NCBI RefSeq assembly: GCF_002407185.1
Contig: NZ_CP023563.1
Location: forward strand, 310,001 to 374,000
Source: Brachybacterium vulturis
GTDB taxonomy: Bacteria > Actinomycetota > Actinomycetes > Actinomycetales > Dermabacteraceae
Direction: 5' to 3'
DNA length: 64,000 nucleotides
The notes beneath the pieces were generated by a model. That model did not search any database. It was given only the letters and a program-made list of their open reading frames with translations, and was not told the DNA's origin. A program made the translations under genes and the position numbers. Below, one piece after another: positions 1 through 8,706 of the stretch. Position 1 is the first letter of the stretch. Each line of letters begins with the position of its first letter.

Positions 1-16
1 CCCCACCGAGGGCCCG

Positions 17-1240
17 ATGTTCCCCGCCGCGCTCTGGGAACCGTCGATGCGCCGCGCCGGCGACGACGCGACCACCCCGGTCCGGCGGCGCGATGACGCC
101 ATCTCACCCGGCGGTCGCGGGGGCGTCGGCCCGCAGCTGCTCCACCAGGACGGAGATCGCGCGCTGGTCCGCTTCCGCCACACCGCGCGGACGGCGAGCG
201 CGGTGGCGCTGCAGGCGAACGGCTGGTGGCGTCCCGTTCCGTCGGATGCCTGCGAGCTGCGGCCGCAGGCCGACGGCCGCTGGGAAGGCGTGTTCGAGGT
301 CCCTGCGGACTGGCGTGCCAGCTACGGCTTCGCCGTGCACCACGGGCCTGCGGAACCTCCGTGGCGGACCGCAGGGATGAAGACGCCCGGGGCAGAGGTG
401 ATGCCCGATCCCGGGAATCCACGCCGTCACCGCGCCGGACGCGGTGGCGCGACACGCTCCCTCATCGCGCTCCCGGATGACGGACCCTTCGCCCCGGGCG
501 ACGCGGCCGGGCCGGATCCTCAGGTCCTCCCGGTCACCGCGCCGCCTCACGGCCCGCGCACCCGCTGGTGGACCTCGCGGCCGGGGGACGCCGGCTGCGA
601 GGGCCTCGACCCCGGGGCCGCGCTGCCGCTGCTCGTCCTCACCGACGGCGAGCAGCACGTCGATCACCTGCGCACGCCGGCGCTCCTCGCTCGGGGGGTC
701 GCCTGCGGGGTGCTGCCTCCGATGACGGCGGTGTTCCTCGATTCGGGTCCCCGGCGCAGCGAGGTGCTCGGTGTCCCCGGTGGACATGCCCGGTGGATCG
801 CGGAGCAGCTGCTGCCCGCCCTGCGCACGCACGGTCTCGGGACGGGGCCCGGTCGCGTGCGCGTGAACACCGCGGCGGCCCGCACCATCGTCGCCGGCTC
901 CAGTTTCGGAGGTCTCACCGCGCTCTTCGCGGGGGCGCGCGCCCCGCTGCTGATCGGAGCCGTGATCGCGCAATCGGTCTCGCTGTGGCGCTATCCCCCG
1001 GGTGCCCTCGTGCCGCCGCTGCTGCGCGCCGCTGCGCAGCCGCTGCGACTGCGCCTCCAGGTGGGCCGGTACGAGGGGGACATGGCCGAGCGGTCCAGGG
1101 AGCTGCACGATGCGCTCACGGCCGGCGCTGCACGCTGCGGCACGTCCTTGGACATGTCCCTCACGACGCACAGCGGTGGGCACGACTGGGCCTGGTGGCA
1201 GCCGCTGATGCTCCGCGAACTGTCGTCGCTGCTGCGCTGA
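17..1240 (+). CDS. Fes-like enterochelin esterase family hydrolase
   Basis: This is an alpha/beta-hydrolase of the enterochelin (ferric enterobactin) esterase family, which cleaves siderophore ester bonds in the cytosol to release iron. The N-terminal 130 or so residues look like the Ig-like early-set domain (motif NGWWRPV). The hydrolase domain carries the nucleophile elbow G-S-S-F-G with Ser about residue 296, and a C-terminal GGHDW with the likely catalytic His about 389. The 407-aa length fits Fes. The frame stays open to the window edge, so the true start may lie upstream of this ATG. No siderophore biosynthesis or uptake gene lies to its right; anything to the left is outside the window. 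Substrate is unproven; a generic esterase is the alternative. Confidence 0.75.
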   Translation: MFPAALWEPSMRRAGDDATTPVRRRDDAISPGGRGGVGPQLLHQDGDRALVRFRHTARTASAVALQANGWWRPVPSDACELRPQADGRWEGVFEVPADWRASYGFAVHHGPAEPPWRTAGMKTPGAEVMPDPGNPRRHRAGRGGATRSLIALPDDGPFAPGDAAGPDPQVLPVTAPPHGPRTRWWTSRPGDAGCEGLDPGAALPLLVLTDGEQHVDHLRTPALLARGVACGVLPPMTAVFLDSGPRRSEVLGVPGGHARWIAEQLLPALRTHGLGTGPGRVRVNTAAARTIVAGSSFGGLTALFAGARAPLLIGAVIAQSVSLWRYPPGALVPPLLRAAAQPLRLRLQVGRYEGDMAERSRELHDALTAGAARCGTSLDMSLTTHSGGHDWAWWQPLMLRELSSLLR

Positions 1241-1269
1241 ACGGGATGAGGACCCGCTACGCTCGGCGC

Positions 1270-1722
1270 GTGTCCTCCCCCTCTCGTCTCTCCGCGGTCT
1301 CGATGACCTGGCGGGTGCTGGTGGTGCTGGCGTGCGTGGGGGTGCTGGCCGTGGGCGGCCTGACCCGGTCCAACGATCTGTTCCCCTTCGGGGCGCTGGA
1401 CCAGTTCTCCGCGGGCATCGATCCCGATGGCGAGGTGGTCAACACCTGCCTGCTGGGGATCCGGGCGGACGGGGAGCCGTTCGACATCTCCTTCGGGCAG
1501 CGCAGCGTGGGGATCGAGCGGGCCGATGTCGAGAACAACCTCGCCGCGATCGAGGCGGATTCGCAGCTGCTGGCACCGCTGGCGGCGGAGTACGACCGTC
1601 GCCACCCCGAGGAGCCGCCTCTCGACGCCCTGGTGCTGTGCCAGCGGGTCACGCAGCTGCAGAACGGCACCGCCCACGGTGAGGACGAGCTGATCGAGGT
1701 CACCCGGTGGGAGGCGCCGTGA
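1270..1722 (+). CDS. Small membrane-anchored protein of unknown function
   Basis: This 150-aa protein is not recognised. It has one N-terminal hydrophobic segment (MTWRVLVVLACVGVLAVGG, about residues 12-30), probably a signal anchor, then a roughly 120-residue exported domain with two Cys (NTCLLG and LVLCQR) that could form a disulphide. The GTG start was chosen because TACGCT sits exactly 6 nt upstream, the leaderless arrangement used widely here; an in-frame ATG at 1246 is the alternative. Its stop overlaps the next start in GTGA, so it is translationally coupled to the HTTM membrane protein. That suggests an accessory role to that protein. Confidence 0.7.
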   Translation: MSSPSRLSAVSMTWRVLVVLACVGVLAVGGLTRSNDLFPFGALDQFSAGIDPDGEVVNTCLLGIRADGEPFDISFGQRSVGIERADVENNLAAIEADSQLLAPLAAEYDRRHPEEPPLDALVLCQRVTQLQNGTAHGEDELIEVTRWEAP

Positions 1723-2633
1723 GCGCCACCAGCCCCGCACGCCGGCTCCGATCGGTGCTGTTCCCGGCGCTGCCGCTGGCCCGCGTCCGGGTGCTGCGGG
1801 TGCTGATCTGCGCCTTCGTGGTGATCGACGTGCTGACCTTCTCGCGGGACGTGCTCTCCCATGTGGGGAACGCGGGGTTCTTCACGCCGGTCGCGCTGGC
1901 CCGTCTGCTGCAGCTGCCGCCGGTGACCGCCCCGATCGCGTACACCCTGCTGGCCCTGATCCTGGCCGGCTGCGCGGCGGGGATCGTGGGGTGGCGGCCG
2001 CGGCTGTCCGGGTCGGTGCTCGCGATCGCGTTCTGGCTGTGGATGCTGTACAGCAACTCCTACGGCTACATCGCCCACGATCACATGGCGCTGATGGTGG
2101 CGGTCGCAGTGCTGCCCACGGTGGCGGGGCAGGAGGGCCCCGGACCCGACGGCGCCGTCTCCGTGCATGACCGACCCGTGACCAGCGGACCCGCCCGCAG
2201 CGAGGCGGCCGGCTGGGCGCTGCGCGCGATCCAGATCGCGGTGGTCGCCACCTACTTCTTCTCCGTGATCCCGAAGATCCTGTACTCGGGATCGCTCGCG
2301 AACTGGGGCAACAGCGCGATCCTCACCTGGGCGTCGATACGCCGCGGCACCGGCCTCGCGCACTGGCTGGTCGCGCACACGCCCTGGGTGTTCGTGCCCG
2401 CGCAGTGGGCGGGGATCGCGCTGGAGACCCTCTCCCCCGTGGTGCTGTTCCTGCGCGGGAAGGCCCTGTACGTCGTGGTCGCGCTGTACCTCGGCTTCCA
2501 CGTCTCCACCCTGGTGCTGCTGGGCATCCACTTCCTGCCCACCGCGCTGTGCTGGGCGGCATTCCTGCCGCTGGAACGGCTGCGCCTGCCACGGCTCGGC
2601 CGGCCTCGGCCTCACGTGACGCCGCGCTCCTGA
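1719..2633 (+). CDS. HTTM-domain (gamma-carboxylase-like) membrane protein
   Basis: This 304-aa polytopic protein has about seven or eight hydrophobic helices and resembles the HTTM (horizontally transferred transmembrane) family related to vitamin K-dependent gamma-carboxylase. Family-like features are the DVLTFSRD segment after the first helix, the YSNSYGYIAHDHMALM loop between helices, and the KILYSGSLANW segment. The GTG start overlaps the preceding stop (GTGA), so the two genes form one transcript. HTTM proteins are often paired with a small secreted partner, and the coupled upstream gene fits that pattern. The function of bacterial HTTM proteins is largely unknown; no carboxylase activity is implied. 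Confidence 0.7.
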   Translation: MSATSPARRLRSVLFPALPLARVRVLRVLICAFVVIDVLTFSRDVLSHVGNAGFFTPVALARLLQLPPVTAPIAYTLLALILAGCAAGIVGWRPRLSGSVLAIAFWLWMLYSNSYGYIAHDHMALMVAVAVLPTVAGQEGPGPDGAVSVHDRPVTSGPARSEAAGWALRAIQIAVVATYFFSVIPKILYSGSLANWGNSAILTWASIRRGTGLAHWLVAHTPWVFVPAQWAGIALETLSPVVLFLRGKALYVVVALYLGFHVSTLVLLGIHFLPTALCWAAFLPLERLRLPRLGRPRPHVTPRS

Positions 2634-2745
2634 CGATGTCAGGTGCCGGGCCGGTCCGCCATGGTGGTCGGCATCGGGATCATGTCCCGCCCTCGCCCGT
2701 TCCCAGGATCCTGCGGCCGGCGCGCGTGCGCACTGGCGGTGGTGC

Positions 2746-4014
2746 TCAGTCGCACTCGCGCCCGCGGGGCTGTCCGGCCGTCGTGAGGATGACGGCCCCG
2801 ACGACGGCCCCGGTCTCGGCATCGGTGCAGTAGCTGACGGTGATCGCTCCGGCGCTGCGCAGGTGCACGTCGAACACGCCCTCGCGGTCGATGGCAGCGG
2901 TGGCCTCGACCGTGAAGGGCACCTCGATCGGCGCGGGGCCGTCGGCGGCGGAACCGGCGACGGCGTCACCGGTGGGAGTGAACTCTGCGGTCCCGTCGCC
3001 GACCGCCAGCCAGACGTAGAGGTTCGCGGGGACCGCAGCGACGCGGGGCGGCCGGGTGAGCGTCCAGGTGCCCTGGGTCGCGGGGACGCGTGCCGCGAAG
3101 GGACATCCCTCGGGGGCGCTCGCGGTGCTCACCACGCAGTCCTCCAGCGCGGCGTCGATCTGGTGCTGCACCTCGGCCTGGCTCCTCTCGTCGAGCACGA
3201 CGTGCGCATCGTGGAGGGGGATCGCCGTGTCCCCGAGGACGGGCGGCACCTCGAGCGTGACCCGCGGCGCCTCCAGCCAGCCAGGCAGCTCGGGCAGGGT
3301 GACCTCGTAGGTGCCGGGGAGCAGCTGCAGCACGACCGCCGATTCGAAGGTCTCCGCCGCGGTCCGCAGCTCGGCGACCGGGAGACTGACGCCTTCGATC
3401 GCGATCTCCTGCACTCCGAGAGGCAGATCGAGCCGCAGCCGGGGCAGCTCCACGGGCACGAGCTCCCACACCGCCGGGGAGAAGGCGCCGGTGTCGGTCG
3501 AGGTCAGGGTGAACGTGGCCTCCCCGCGTGCCGTCCCGGCGCGGAGCGCGGCGGTGACCGCGGCGGTGCCGGCCTCGACCGTGACCTGGCGGATCTCGAA
3601 GGTGTCCAGGCGGTCCTCGGCGCCGTCGAGCATCTGCGGGGTCAGCGCGGCGACGCTGGGAGCCGCCCGGGCGTGCGCGCGCACGGTCTCCAGGTCGCCG
3701 TCGACCACGGCCTGGAGGAACTCTCGGGTGACCTGCTCCGGGCCGGTGGTGGCGCCGAGCAGGCGCGGGAGCGCGATGAGCAGAGCGCCCACCAGGACCA
3801 GCACTGCGCAGGCGGCGATCACCCGTCGGCTCCGGCGGGACAGGCGGGAGCCGCGTCGCGGCGCGGGAACGGGCTCCGCACCGCTGTCCCCTGCAGGGTC
3901 GGAATGCGGCCCGAGCCCTCCGCTCGCAGCGCCGGGGCCGGTGGGAGGACGCTCCTGGTCCCAGCCCAGCGGCACGGCTCGTCCTCTCGTGCGATCCCGT
4001 CCTCGCGCCCCCAT
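2746..4014 (-). CDS. Single-pass membrane protein with large extracytoplasmic domain
   Basis: This 422-aa protein is of unknown function. It has a proline/glycine/arginine-rich cytoplasmic N-terminus of about 75 residues, an RRSRR patch, one membrane helix (VIAACAVLVLVGALLIALP), then an extracellular region of about 320 residues rich in beta-type sequence. Just after the membrane comes TREFLQAVVDGDLETVRAHA, reminiscent of the NTF2/DUF4878-like stalk domains of actinobacterial surface proteins. The start has a good Shine-Dalgarno (GGAGGGGAG, about 6 nt upstream) and a possible TACCCT -10 near 4075-4080. It stands alone between convergent neighbours. Confidence 0.7.
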   Translation of the reverse strand: MGARGRDRTRGRAVPLGWDQERPPTGPGAASGGLGPHSDPAGDSGAEPVPAPRRGSRLSRRSRRVIAACAVLVLVGALLIALPRLLGATTGPEQVTREFLQAVVDGDLETVRAHARAAPSVAALTPQMLDGAEDRLDTFEIRQVTVEAGTAAVTAALRAGTARGEATFTLTSTDTGAFSPAVWELVPVELPRLRLDLPLGVQEIAIEGVSLPVAELRTAAETFESAVVLQLLPGTYEVTLPELPGWLEAPRVTLEVPPVLGDTAIPLHDAHVVLDERSQAEVQHQIDAALEDCVVSTASAPEGCPFAARVPATQGTWTLTRPPRVAAVPANLYVWLAVGDGTAEFTPTGDAVAGSAADGPAPIEVPFTVEATAAIDREGVFDVHLRSAGAITVSYCTDAETGAVVGAVILTTAGQPRGRECD

Positions 4015-4139
4015 GCGGTGCTCCCCTCCGGTCTCGTCCGCAGTGCTCCCGGCCGGCGTCCTCACCTGCTGCCAGGGTACGGTCCCCCGCGTCTCGGGTG
4101 CGAGCGATGAGGGGATCGTCGGTCGCCGGGAGGTGCCCG

Positions 4140-5570
4140 TCAGAGCGCGCCCTTGCCCGCCTTCTCCCGGGCGCGGTCGGCGAAGCTGACGCCCATCGCG
4201 GCCAGGGTGAGCGCCATGATGATGGTCAGCGCGATGATGAACGCCTCGAGCCAGGCGGTGCCGCCCTCGGTGAGGGAGAAGATGATGCCGGGGATCATCG
4301 CGGTGCCGATCGCGGCGCCGGTGCGCTGGCCCAGCTGCAGGATGCCGCCGGCGACTCCGCCGAAGCGGGGATCCACGGAGTTCAGGGTGAGGGTCTGGTT
4401 CGGGGAGATGGTCATGCCCTGGCTGAGGCCCATCAGGGTCAGCGGCACCGCCAGCCACCAGAAGGCGACCGCGCCGCTCTCGACGAAGCCGGTCATCACT
4501 GCGGTGCCGGCCAGTCCCAGGAAGGCGACGCCGAAGCCGACGATCACCATGCGGCGCCCGTAGGTGAGCACCCGTTTGCCGAGGGCCTGGGAGCTGATCG
4601 CGGCGGCGAACGAGGAGGGCACGCCCATCAGGGAGGCCTCGAAGGCGGTGTGGCCCAGATGCATCTGCAGGTACAGCGGCACGATGATCCACACGCTGGT
4701 GGCGCCCAGGAAGTACACCGCGACGATGAGGATGCCGTTGCGGAAGGCCTGGTTCGCGAAGATCGCGGTGTCGACCATCGGGCTGCGTCCGCGGCGCTTG
4801 TAGCGCCGCTCCCACACCCACCACACGCCGAGGATCAGCAGCCCGGCGGGGAAGGACAGCCACACCAGCACGCTCACGCCGCGTTCGAGGAAGGGCAGCA
4901 TGATGCCCAGGATCGCCAGGCACAGCAGGATCGCGCCGAGGGGGTCGAGGTCCGGCCGGGCCGTCCCCCGCGCCCGGTCGTCGGGGATGTACTTCAGGGC
5001 GCCGAGGATCGCGATCACCCCGATCGGGGCGTTCATCAGGAACATCCAGCGCCAGCCCCACTGGGGTCCGAGGATCTGGATCAGCGCCCCGCCCACGACG
5101 GGGCCGATGGCGGTGGCCACCGCGACCGTGGTGGCCAGCAGCGCGAAGGCCCGGGCCCGGTCGTGGCCGCGGAAGTGCTGCTGGATCAGCGCGACGGTCT
5201 GCGGGTTCAGCAGCCCCGAGCCCAGGCCCTGCAGGATGCGGGCGAGGTTGAGCGTCTCGACGCTCGGTGCGAAGCCGGACAGCAGGGAGCCGGCGGTGAA
5301 GACCCCGACGCCGACGATGAACATGCGTCGCCGCCCGGTGGCATCACCGGCCCGGCCCGCAGGGACCAGCAGCATGCCGAAGGCGAGCGCGTACCCGGAG
5401 ATCACCCACTGCAGCTCGCCGGTATCCGCCTCGAGGCCCTCCCCGATCGCGGTGAGGCCCACGTTGATGACGCTCACGGCGATCAGGGCCATGAACAGCG
5501 GGGCGAGGAGGACGGCGAGGAGGGGCTTGCGACGCACCGGTGGGGTCAGCGCGCTGGGGTCGGGGATCAC
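4140..5570 (-). CDS. MFS drug exporter, DHA2 (14-TM) family
   Basis: This 476-aa major facilitator of the EmrB/QacA type is expected to be a proton-coupled multidrug exporter of the plasma membrane. Visible features are 14 predicted helices, the motif-A-like loop GRAGDATGRRRMF after TM2, the LQWVISGYALAFGMLLVPAG segment and the antiporter motif-C-like IGPVVGGALIQ. The start is GTG with AAGGTG as Shine-Dalgarno. A perfect TGCAT-TCG-ATGCA palindrome just upstream suggests local repression, but no regulator gene is adjacent. Its substrate cannot be told from the sequence. Confidence 0.9.
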   Translation of the reverse strand: MIPDPSALTPPVRRKPLLAVLLAPLFMALIAVSVINVGLTAIGEGLEADTGELQWVISGYALAFGMLLVPAGRAGDATGRRRMFIVGVGVFTAGSLLSGFAPSVETLNLARILQGLGSGLLNPQTVALIQQHFRGHDRARAFALLATTVAVATAIGPVVGGALIQILGPQWGWRWMFLMNAPIGVIAILGALKYIPDDRARGTARPDLDPLGAILLCLAILGIMLPFLERGVSVLVWLSFPAGLLILGVWWVWERRYKRRGRSPMVDTAIFANQAFRNGILIVAVYFLGATSVWIIVPLYLQMHLGHTAFEASLMGVPSSFAAAISSQALGKRVLTYGRRMVIVGFGVAFLGLAGTAVMTGFVESGAVAFWWLAVPLTLMGLSQGMTISPNQTLTLNSVDPRFGGVAGGILQLGQRTGAAIGTAMIPGIIFSLTEGGTAWLEAFIIALTIIMALTLAAMGVSFADRAREKAGKGAL

Positions 5571-5582
5571 CGGCTCACCTTA

Positions 5583-5595
5583 TGCATTCGATGCA
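5583..5595. promoter_or_regulatory. Palindromic operator candidate upstream of the MFS exporter
   Basis: TGCAT-TCG-ATGCA forms perfect 5-bp arms around 3 nt. It lies 13-25 nt before the exporter's GTG, where a repressor would block the transcription start or the ribosome. It is short, so chance occurrence is possible. Confidence 0.4.
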
Positions 5596-5645
5596 GGTTT
5601 GAGGAGGGTGTGGTGACCGGCGGGACAGCACCGGCGCCGGAGCGG

Positions 5646-6971
5646 TCAGGACGGCATCTGCGGTCCCTGCCGGTCCGGTGGGGGCCCGAAGGGGTTCTGT
5701 GCGCCGCCGATGAGCGGACCGCGGGCGTCGTCACGATAGGGGCCGGGCGGGATCACATAGGCGGTGCGGTCCGAGAGCAGCGGGGCGGAGGTCTGGATCG
5801 TGCGCATCGCGGGCCGATCCGAGTAGTCGATGCCGGAGAAGCGTCCGAACTGGCCGTCGGCGCCGGCCGGCCGGCGCACGTCGGCCGCGGCGAGCATCGC
5901 CAGTGCATCACCCGGGGCCGGGTAGCGGGAGGACCACACGTGCCCCGGCGGCAGCGGAGAGGTGAACAGCGACCCGCCGGGGCGGATCCACAGCGAGCCG
6001 GGCGCCGAGCGGTCGCGCAGGGCGTGGGCCCGCCAGGTGGTCACCGGGTGGGAGGAGCCCCAGTTGACCCAGTGCACGAAGAAGCTCGGGTCGGTCGCGG
6101 CACGATCGGCCAGTTCATTGACGTTGACCTCGGCGTTCAAGTACTTCCCGCCGGAGAGCACGCCCATCACGCCGGGTGCTCCGGCGGGGCAGTGGGAGTA
6201 CCCGAAGTTGTCGGCGGTGTACTCCTGGGCGCGGGAGAGGGCCGGGCCCAGGATCGGGATCATGCGGATCACGGTGGTGAAGACGAGGCGGAAGTAGGAG
6301 ACGTGGCCTGCGGCGAGGTGACCCACCTCGTGCGCGATCACGAAGCGCAGCGCCTCCGGGTCACGGGTGCGCCCGCCCACCTCGAACAGGTCGGAATGGA
6401 CCACGACGAAGCGACGGAACCCGTGGCCGGAGGCGAAGGCGTTGATGACGCCGTTGCCCAGCAGCACATAGGCGTCGGGGACGCGTCGCATCCCGAACTG
6501 CTGTGCGGCCTCCGCCACCATCCGGTATCCCTCGGGGAACTGGGTGGGGCTCATGCGCACGGCCCTGGTGCGCATCCGTGCGTACATGATCGCGCGTGCC
6601 CACCAGATCAGCACCGGGGCCAGCGGCAGGACGAACGCCAGCTGGAGGAGGATCGGCAGGAACCCGACGTACTGCCAGAGGCTCGCGACGCTCGCCTCGC
6701 CCTCGGTCACCTGCAGCACCAGGGTCGAGATGATGAGGGTCCACCACGCGATGTAGGCCAGGGTCGTCAGGGCGATGCCCACCCCGAGCAGGGGCAGCTC
6801 CCAGGGGTGGCGGATCCTCTTCTTGCCCAGGACGCCGTGCGAGGTCGCGCCGTTGAGAAGGTTCGGGTCGCCGGGGCGCGTGCTCCCGCGGGGCGCGGGG
6901 CCGTCGGGCCCGGACCCGCCGGAGGGCGCGGTGGCCGTGGGCGGCGGCGGGCCGGGGGGCTGCTGGGTCAT
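5646..6971 (-). CDS. M48 family zinc metalloprotease, membrane-bound
   Basis: This 441-aa membrane protease is related to HtpX/Ste24. The zinc site is H214-E-V-G-H218, with E250 in EYTADNFG as third ligand. Two hydrophobic hairpins, about residues 58-85 and 100-130, precede the catalytic domain; the first 50 residues are Pro/Gly-rich and disordered, and the last 100 or so form an extra proline-rich tail longer than HtpX. Role by family: quality control of membrane proteins under stress. Start supported by Shine-Dalgarno AAAGGAG about 8 nt upstream. It is monocistronic; no HSP or sigma gene is nearby. The substrate is unknown. Confidence 0.88.
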   Translation of the reverse strand: MTQQPPGPPPPTATAPSGGSGPDGPAPRGSTRPGDPNLLNGATSHGVLGKKRIRHPWELPLLGVGIALTTLAYIAWWTLIISTLVLQVTEGEASVASLWQYVGFLPILLQLAFVLPLAPVLIWWARAIMYARMRTRAVRMSPTQFPEGYRMVAEAAQQFGMRRVPDAYVLLGNGVINAFASGHGFRRFVVVHSDLFEVGGRTRDPEALRFVIAHEVGHLAAGHVSYFRLVFTTVIRMIPILGPALSRAQEYTADNFGYSHCPAGAPGVMGVLSGGKYLNAEVNVNELADRAATDPSFFVHWVNWGSSHPVTTWRAHALRDRSAPGSLWIRPGGSLFTSPLPPGHVWSSRYPAPGDALAMLAAADVRRPAGADGQFGRFSGIDYSDRPAMRTIQTSAPLLSDRTAYVIPPGPYRDDARGPLIGGAQNPFGPPPDRQGPQMPS

Positions 6972-7146
6972 CGCGAACGCTCCTTTCGACCGACGGTGCG
7001 CTCGGTCTCCCGGCCGACGATAACCCCGACGGCGGGTCCGGGGTGGACGGAACGCCCCGCGGTGGACGTCCGTCTGCCGGGAATGGGCCGCTGGTCCGGA
7101 CAGGAGCGTCCCGACCGCGTCGGGGACGCAGGGCGGTGTGCCGGGC

Positions 7147-8592
7147 TCAGCGCATCAGTCGGCGCAGCACCCGGCGCTTGAGGCCGCGGTACGGCGGGTA
7201 GACGAGCTTCAGGGTGTCGGGAGTGAGCGGCTTTCGCACCACCGGCTTGGCATGGGTGAACACCTCGACCCCGGCACGGCCGTGGTAGGCGCCCATGCCG
7301 GAGGCGCCCACCCCGCCGAAGGGCATCCCGGTGCTGCCCACGTGGGCGAGGGTCAGGCCCAGGGCGAGGGAGCCGGAGGAGGTCTCGGCCGCGAAGCGCC
7401 GTTCGACGTCCCGGCGGGGCGAGAACACGTAGGCGGTCAGCGGCTTCTCCCCCGCCCGGATGCGGGCGATCGCCTCGTCGGGTCCGGAGACCGCGAGCAG
7501 CGGCAGGACGGGGCCGAAGATCTCCTCCCCCATCACCGCGTCGTCCCCCTCCACGCCCGTCATGATCGTCGGCGGCAGGTAGCGGGTGGCGGGGTCGGCC
7601 TCGGCGGTGCCGCCGAGGATCGTCTTCTCGTCGTCGATGAGGGCGAGCACCCGCTCGAAGTGCTTGTCGCTGACCATCCGGCCGAAGTCCAGGCTGCGCT
7701 CGGGCCGGGAGCCGTACAGCCGGCGGACGGCCCTGCGCAGGTGGGGGCGCAGCCGCTCGAGGGTGCGGGGGGTGGCCATCAGGTAGTCGGGGGCGATGCA
7801 GGTCTGTCCGGCGTTGGTGAACTTGCCCCAGATGATCCGGCGGGCCGTGACGGCGAGGTCCGCGCCCTCGTCGACGAACACCGGAGACTTCCCGCCCAGT
7901 TCGAGCACGGTGGGGGTGAGGTGCTCGGCGGCGGCGCGGGCCACGATCCGGCCGACGGCGCCGTTGCCGGTGTAGAAGATCAGGTCGAAGCGCTGCTCGA
8001 GCAGGATCGTGGTCTCCGCCACCGCGCCCTCGACCACTCGCACCCAGGCCGGGTCGAGGTGGGTGCGCAGCAGGTGGGTGAGGGCGGCGGAGGTCGCGGG
8101 CGCCACCTCGCTGGGCTTCACGACGGCGATGTTGCCGCCGGCGATGGCGGCGACCAGCGGCGCGAGGGTGAGGTTCACCGGATAGTTCCAGGGGGCGATG
8201 ATCAGCGTGGTGCCCAGCGGCTGCCGCTGCAGCTCCCCGGAGGCCGGGGCCAGCAGCGGGCCCAGCGAGAGCCGCTCGGGCCGCAGCCAGGAGCGCAGAT
8301 GCTTCATCGTGTGCGTGATCTCCTGGGCGACCACCCCGATCTCGGTCAGGGCGCTCTCCGTGCGGGACTTGCCGAGGTCCTCGGCGAGCGCCCGCGCCAG
8401 GCGCGGCTCCTCCGTCCGCAGACCGCGGCGCAGGGCGGCGAGCTGGGCGAGACGGGCGGCGACGGGTCGGGTGGTGCCGGCGTCGAAGGAGGCGCGCAGG
8501 GCGGCGACGTCGGCGCCGATGCGGGCTCGCGGCGCTCCTGCGTCGGCCGCCGGTCCGGTGGGGGTGCTGCTCTGGTGCTCATCAATGGCCAT
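7147..8592 (-). CDS. Aldehyde dehydrogenase (ALDH3/coniferyl-aldehyde-like)
   Basis: This 481-aa NAD(P)-dependent aldehyde dehydrogenase oxidises an aldehyde to its acid. The general-base motif LELGGKSPVFV and the catalytic Cys in GQTCIAPDY are both present, as are PWNYPVNL and the EIFGPVLP region. The GQTCIAPDY variant and the C-terminal segment match the short ALDH3/coniferyl-aldehyde subgroup. The start was placed at MAIDEHQ because TACGCT lies exactly 6 nt upstream, the leaderless signature; the frame extends further but without support. It is divergent from the MauE-thioredoxin gene with about 115 bp between starts. Substrate (fatty, aromatic or other aldehyde) is not decidable here. Confidence 0.9.
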   Translation of the reverse strand: MAIDEHQSSTPTGPAADAGAPRARIGADVAALRASFDAGTTRPVAARLAQLAALRRGLRTEEPRLARALAEDLGKSRTESALTEIGVVAQEITHTMKHLRSWLRPERLSLGPLLAPASGELQRQPLGTTLIIAPWNYPVNLTLAPLVAAIAGGNIAVVKPSEVAPATSAALTHLLRTHLDPAWVRVVEGAVAETTILLEQRFDLIFYTGNGAVGRIVARAAAEHLTPTVLELGGKSPVFVDEGADLAVTARRIIWGKFTNAGQTCIAPDYLMATPRTLERLRPHLRRAVRRLYGSRPERSLDFGRMVSDKHFERVLALIDDEKTILGGTAEADPATRYLPPTIMTGVEGDDAVMGEEIFGPVLPLLAVSGPDEAIARIRAGEKPLTAYVFSPRRDVERRFAAETSSGSLALGLTLAHVGSTGMPFGGVGASGMGAYHGRAGVEVFTHAKPVVRKPLTPDTLKLVYPPYRGLKRRVLRRLMR

Positions 8593-8706
8593 GGAGCCAG
8601 CGTAGATCCCGTTCTCCTGTGGCACGAGCGCACACCGAGCGGCGCCGATCACCGAGAATGGGGGTCCGAGGGCCCGATGTCCGGGCCCAGGAGGAAGGGC
8701 CCGACG

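Noticed and set aside
1257-2969. 570-codon minus-strand frame
   Set aside because: Opposes two coupled genes with clear starts; low-complexity translation.
4098-7181. Very long (1027 codons) open frame on the plus strand
   Set aside because: It is antisense to the MFS and M48 genes, full of Gly/Arg/His/Asp typical of shadow frames in GC-rich DNA, and has no domain.
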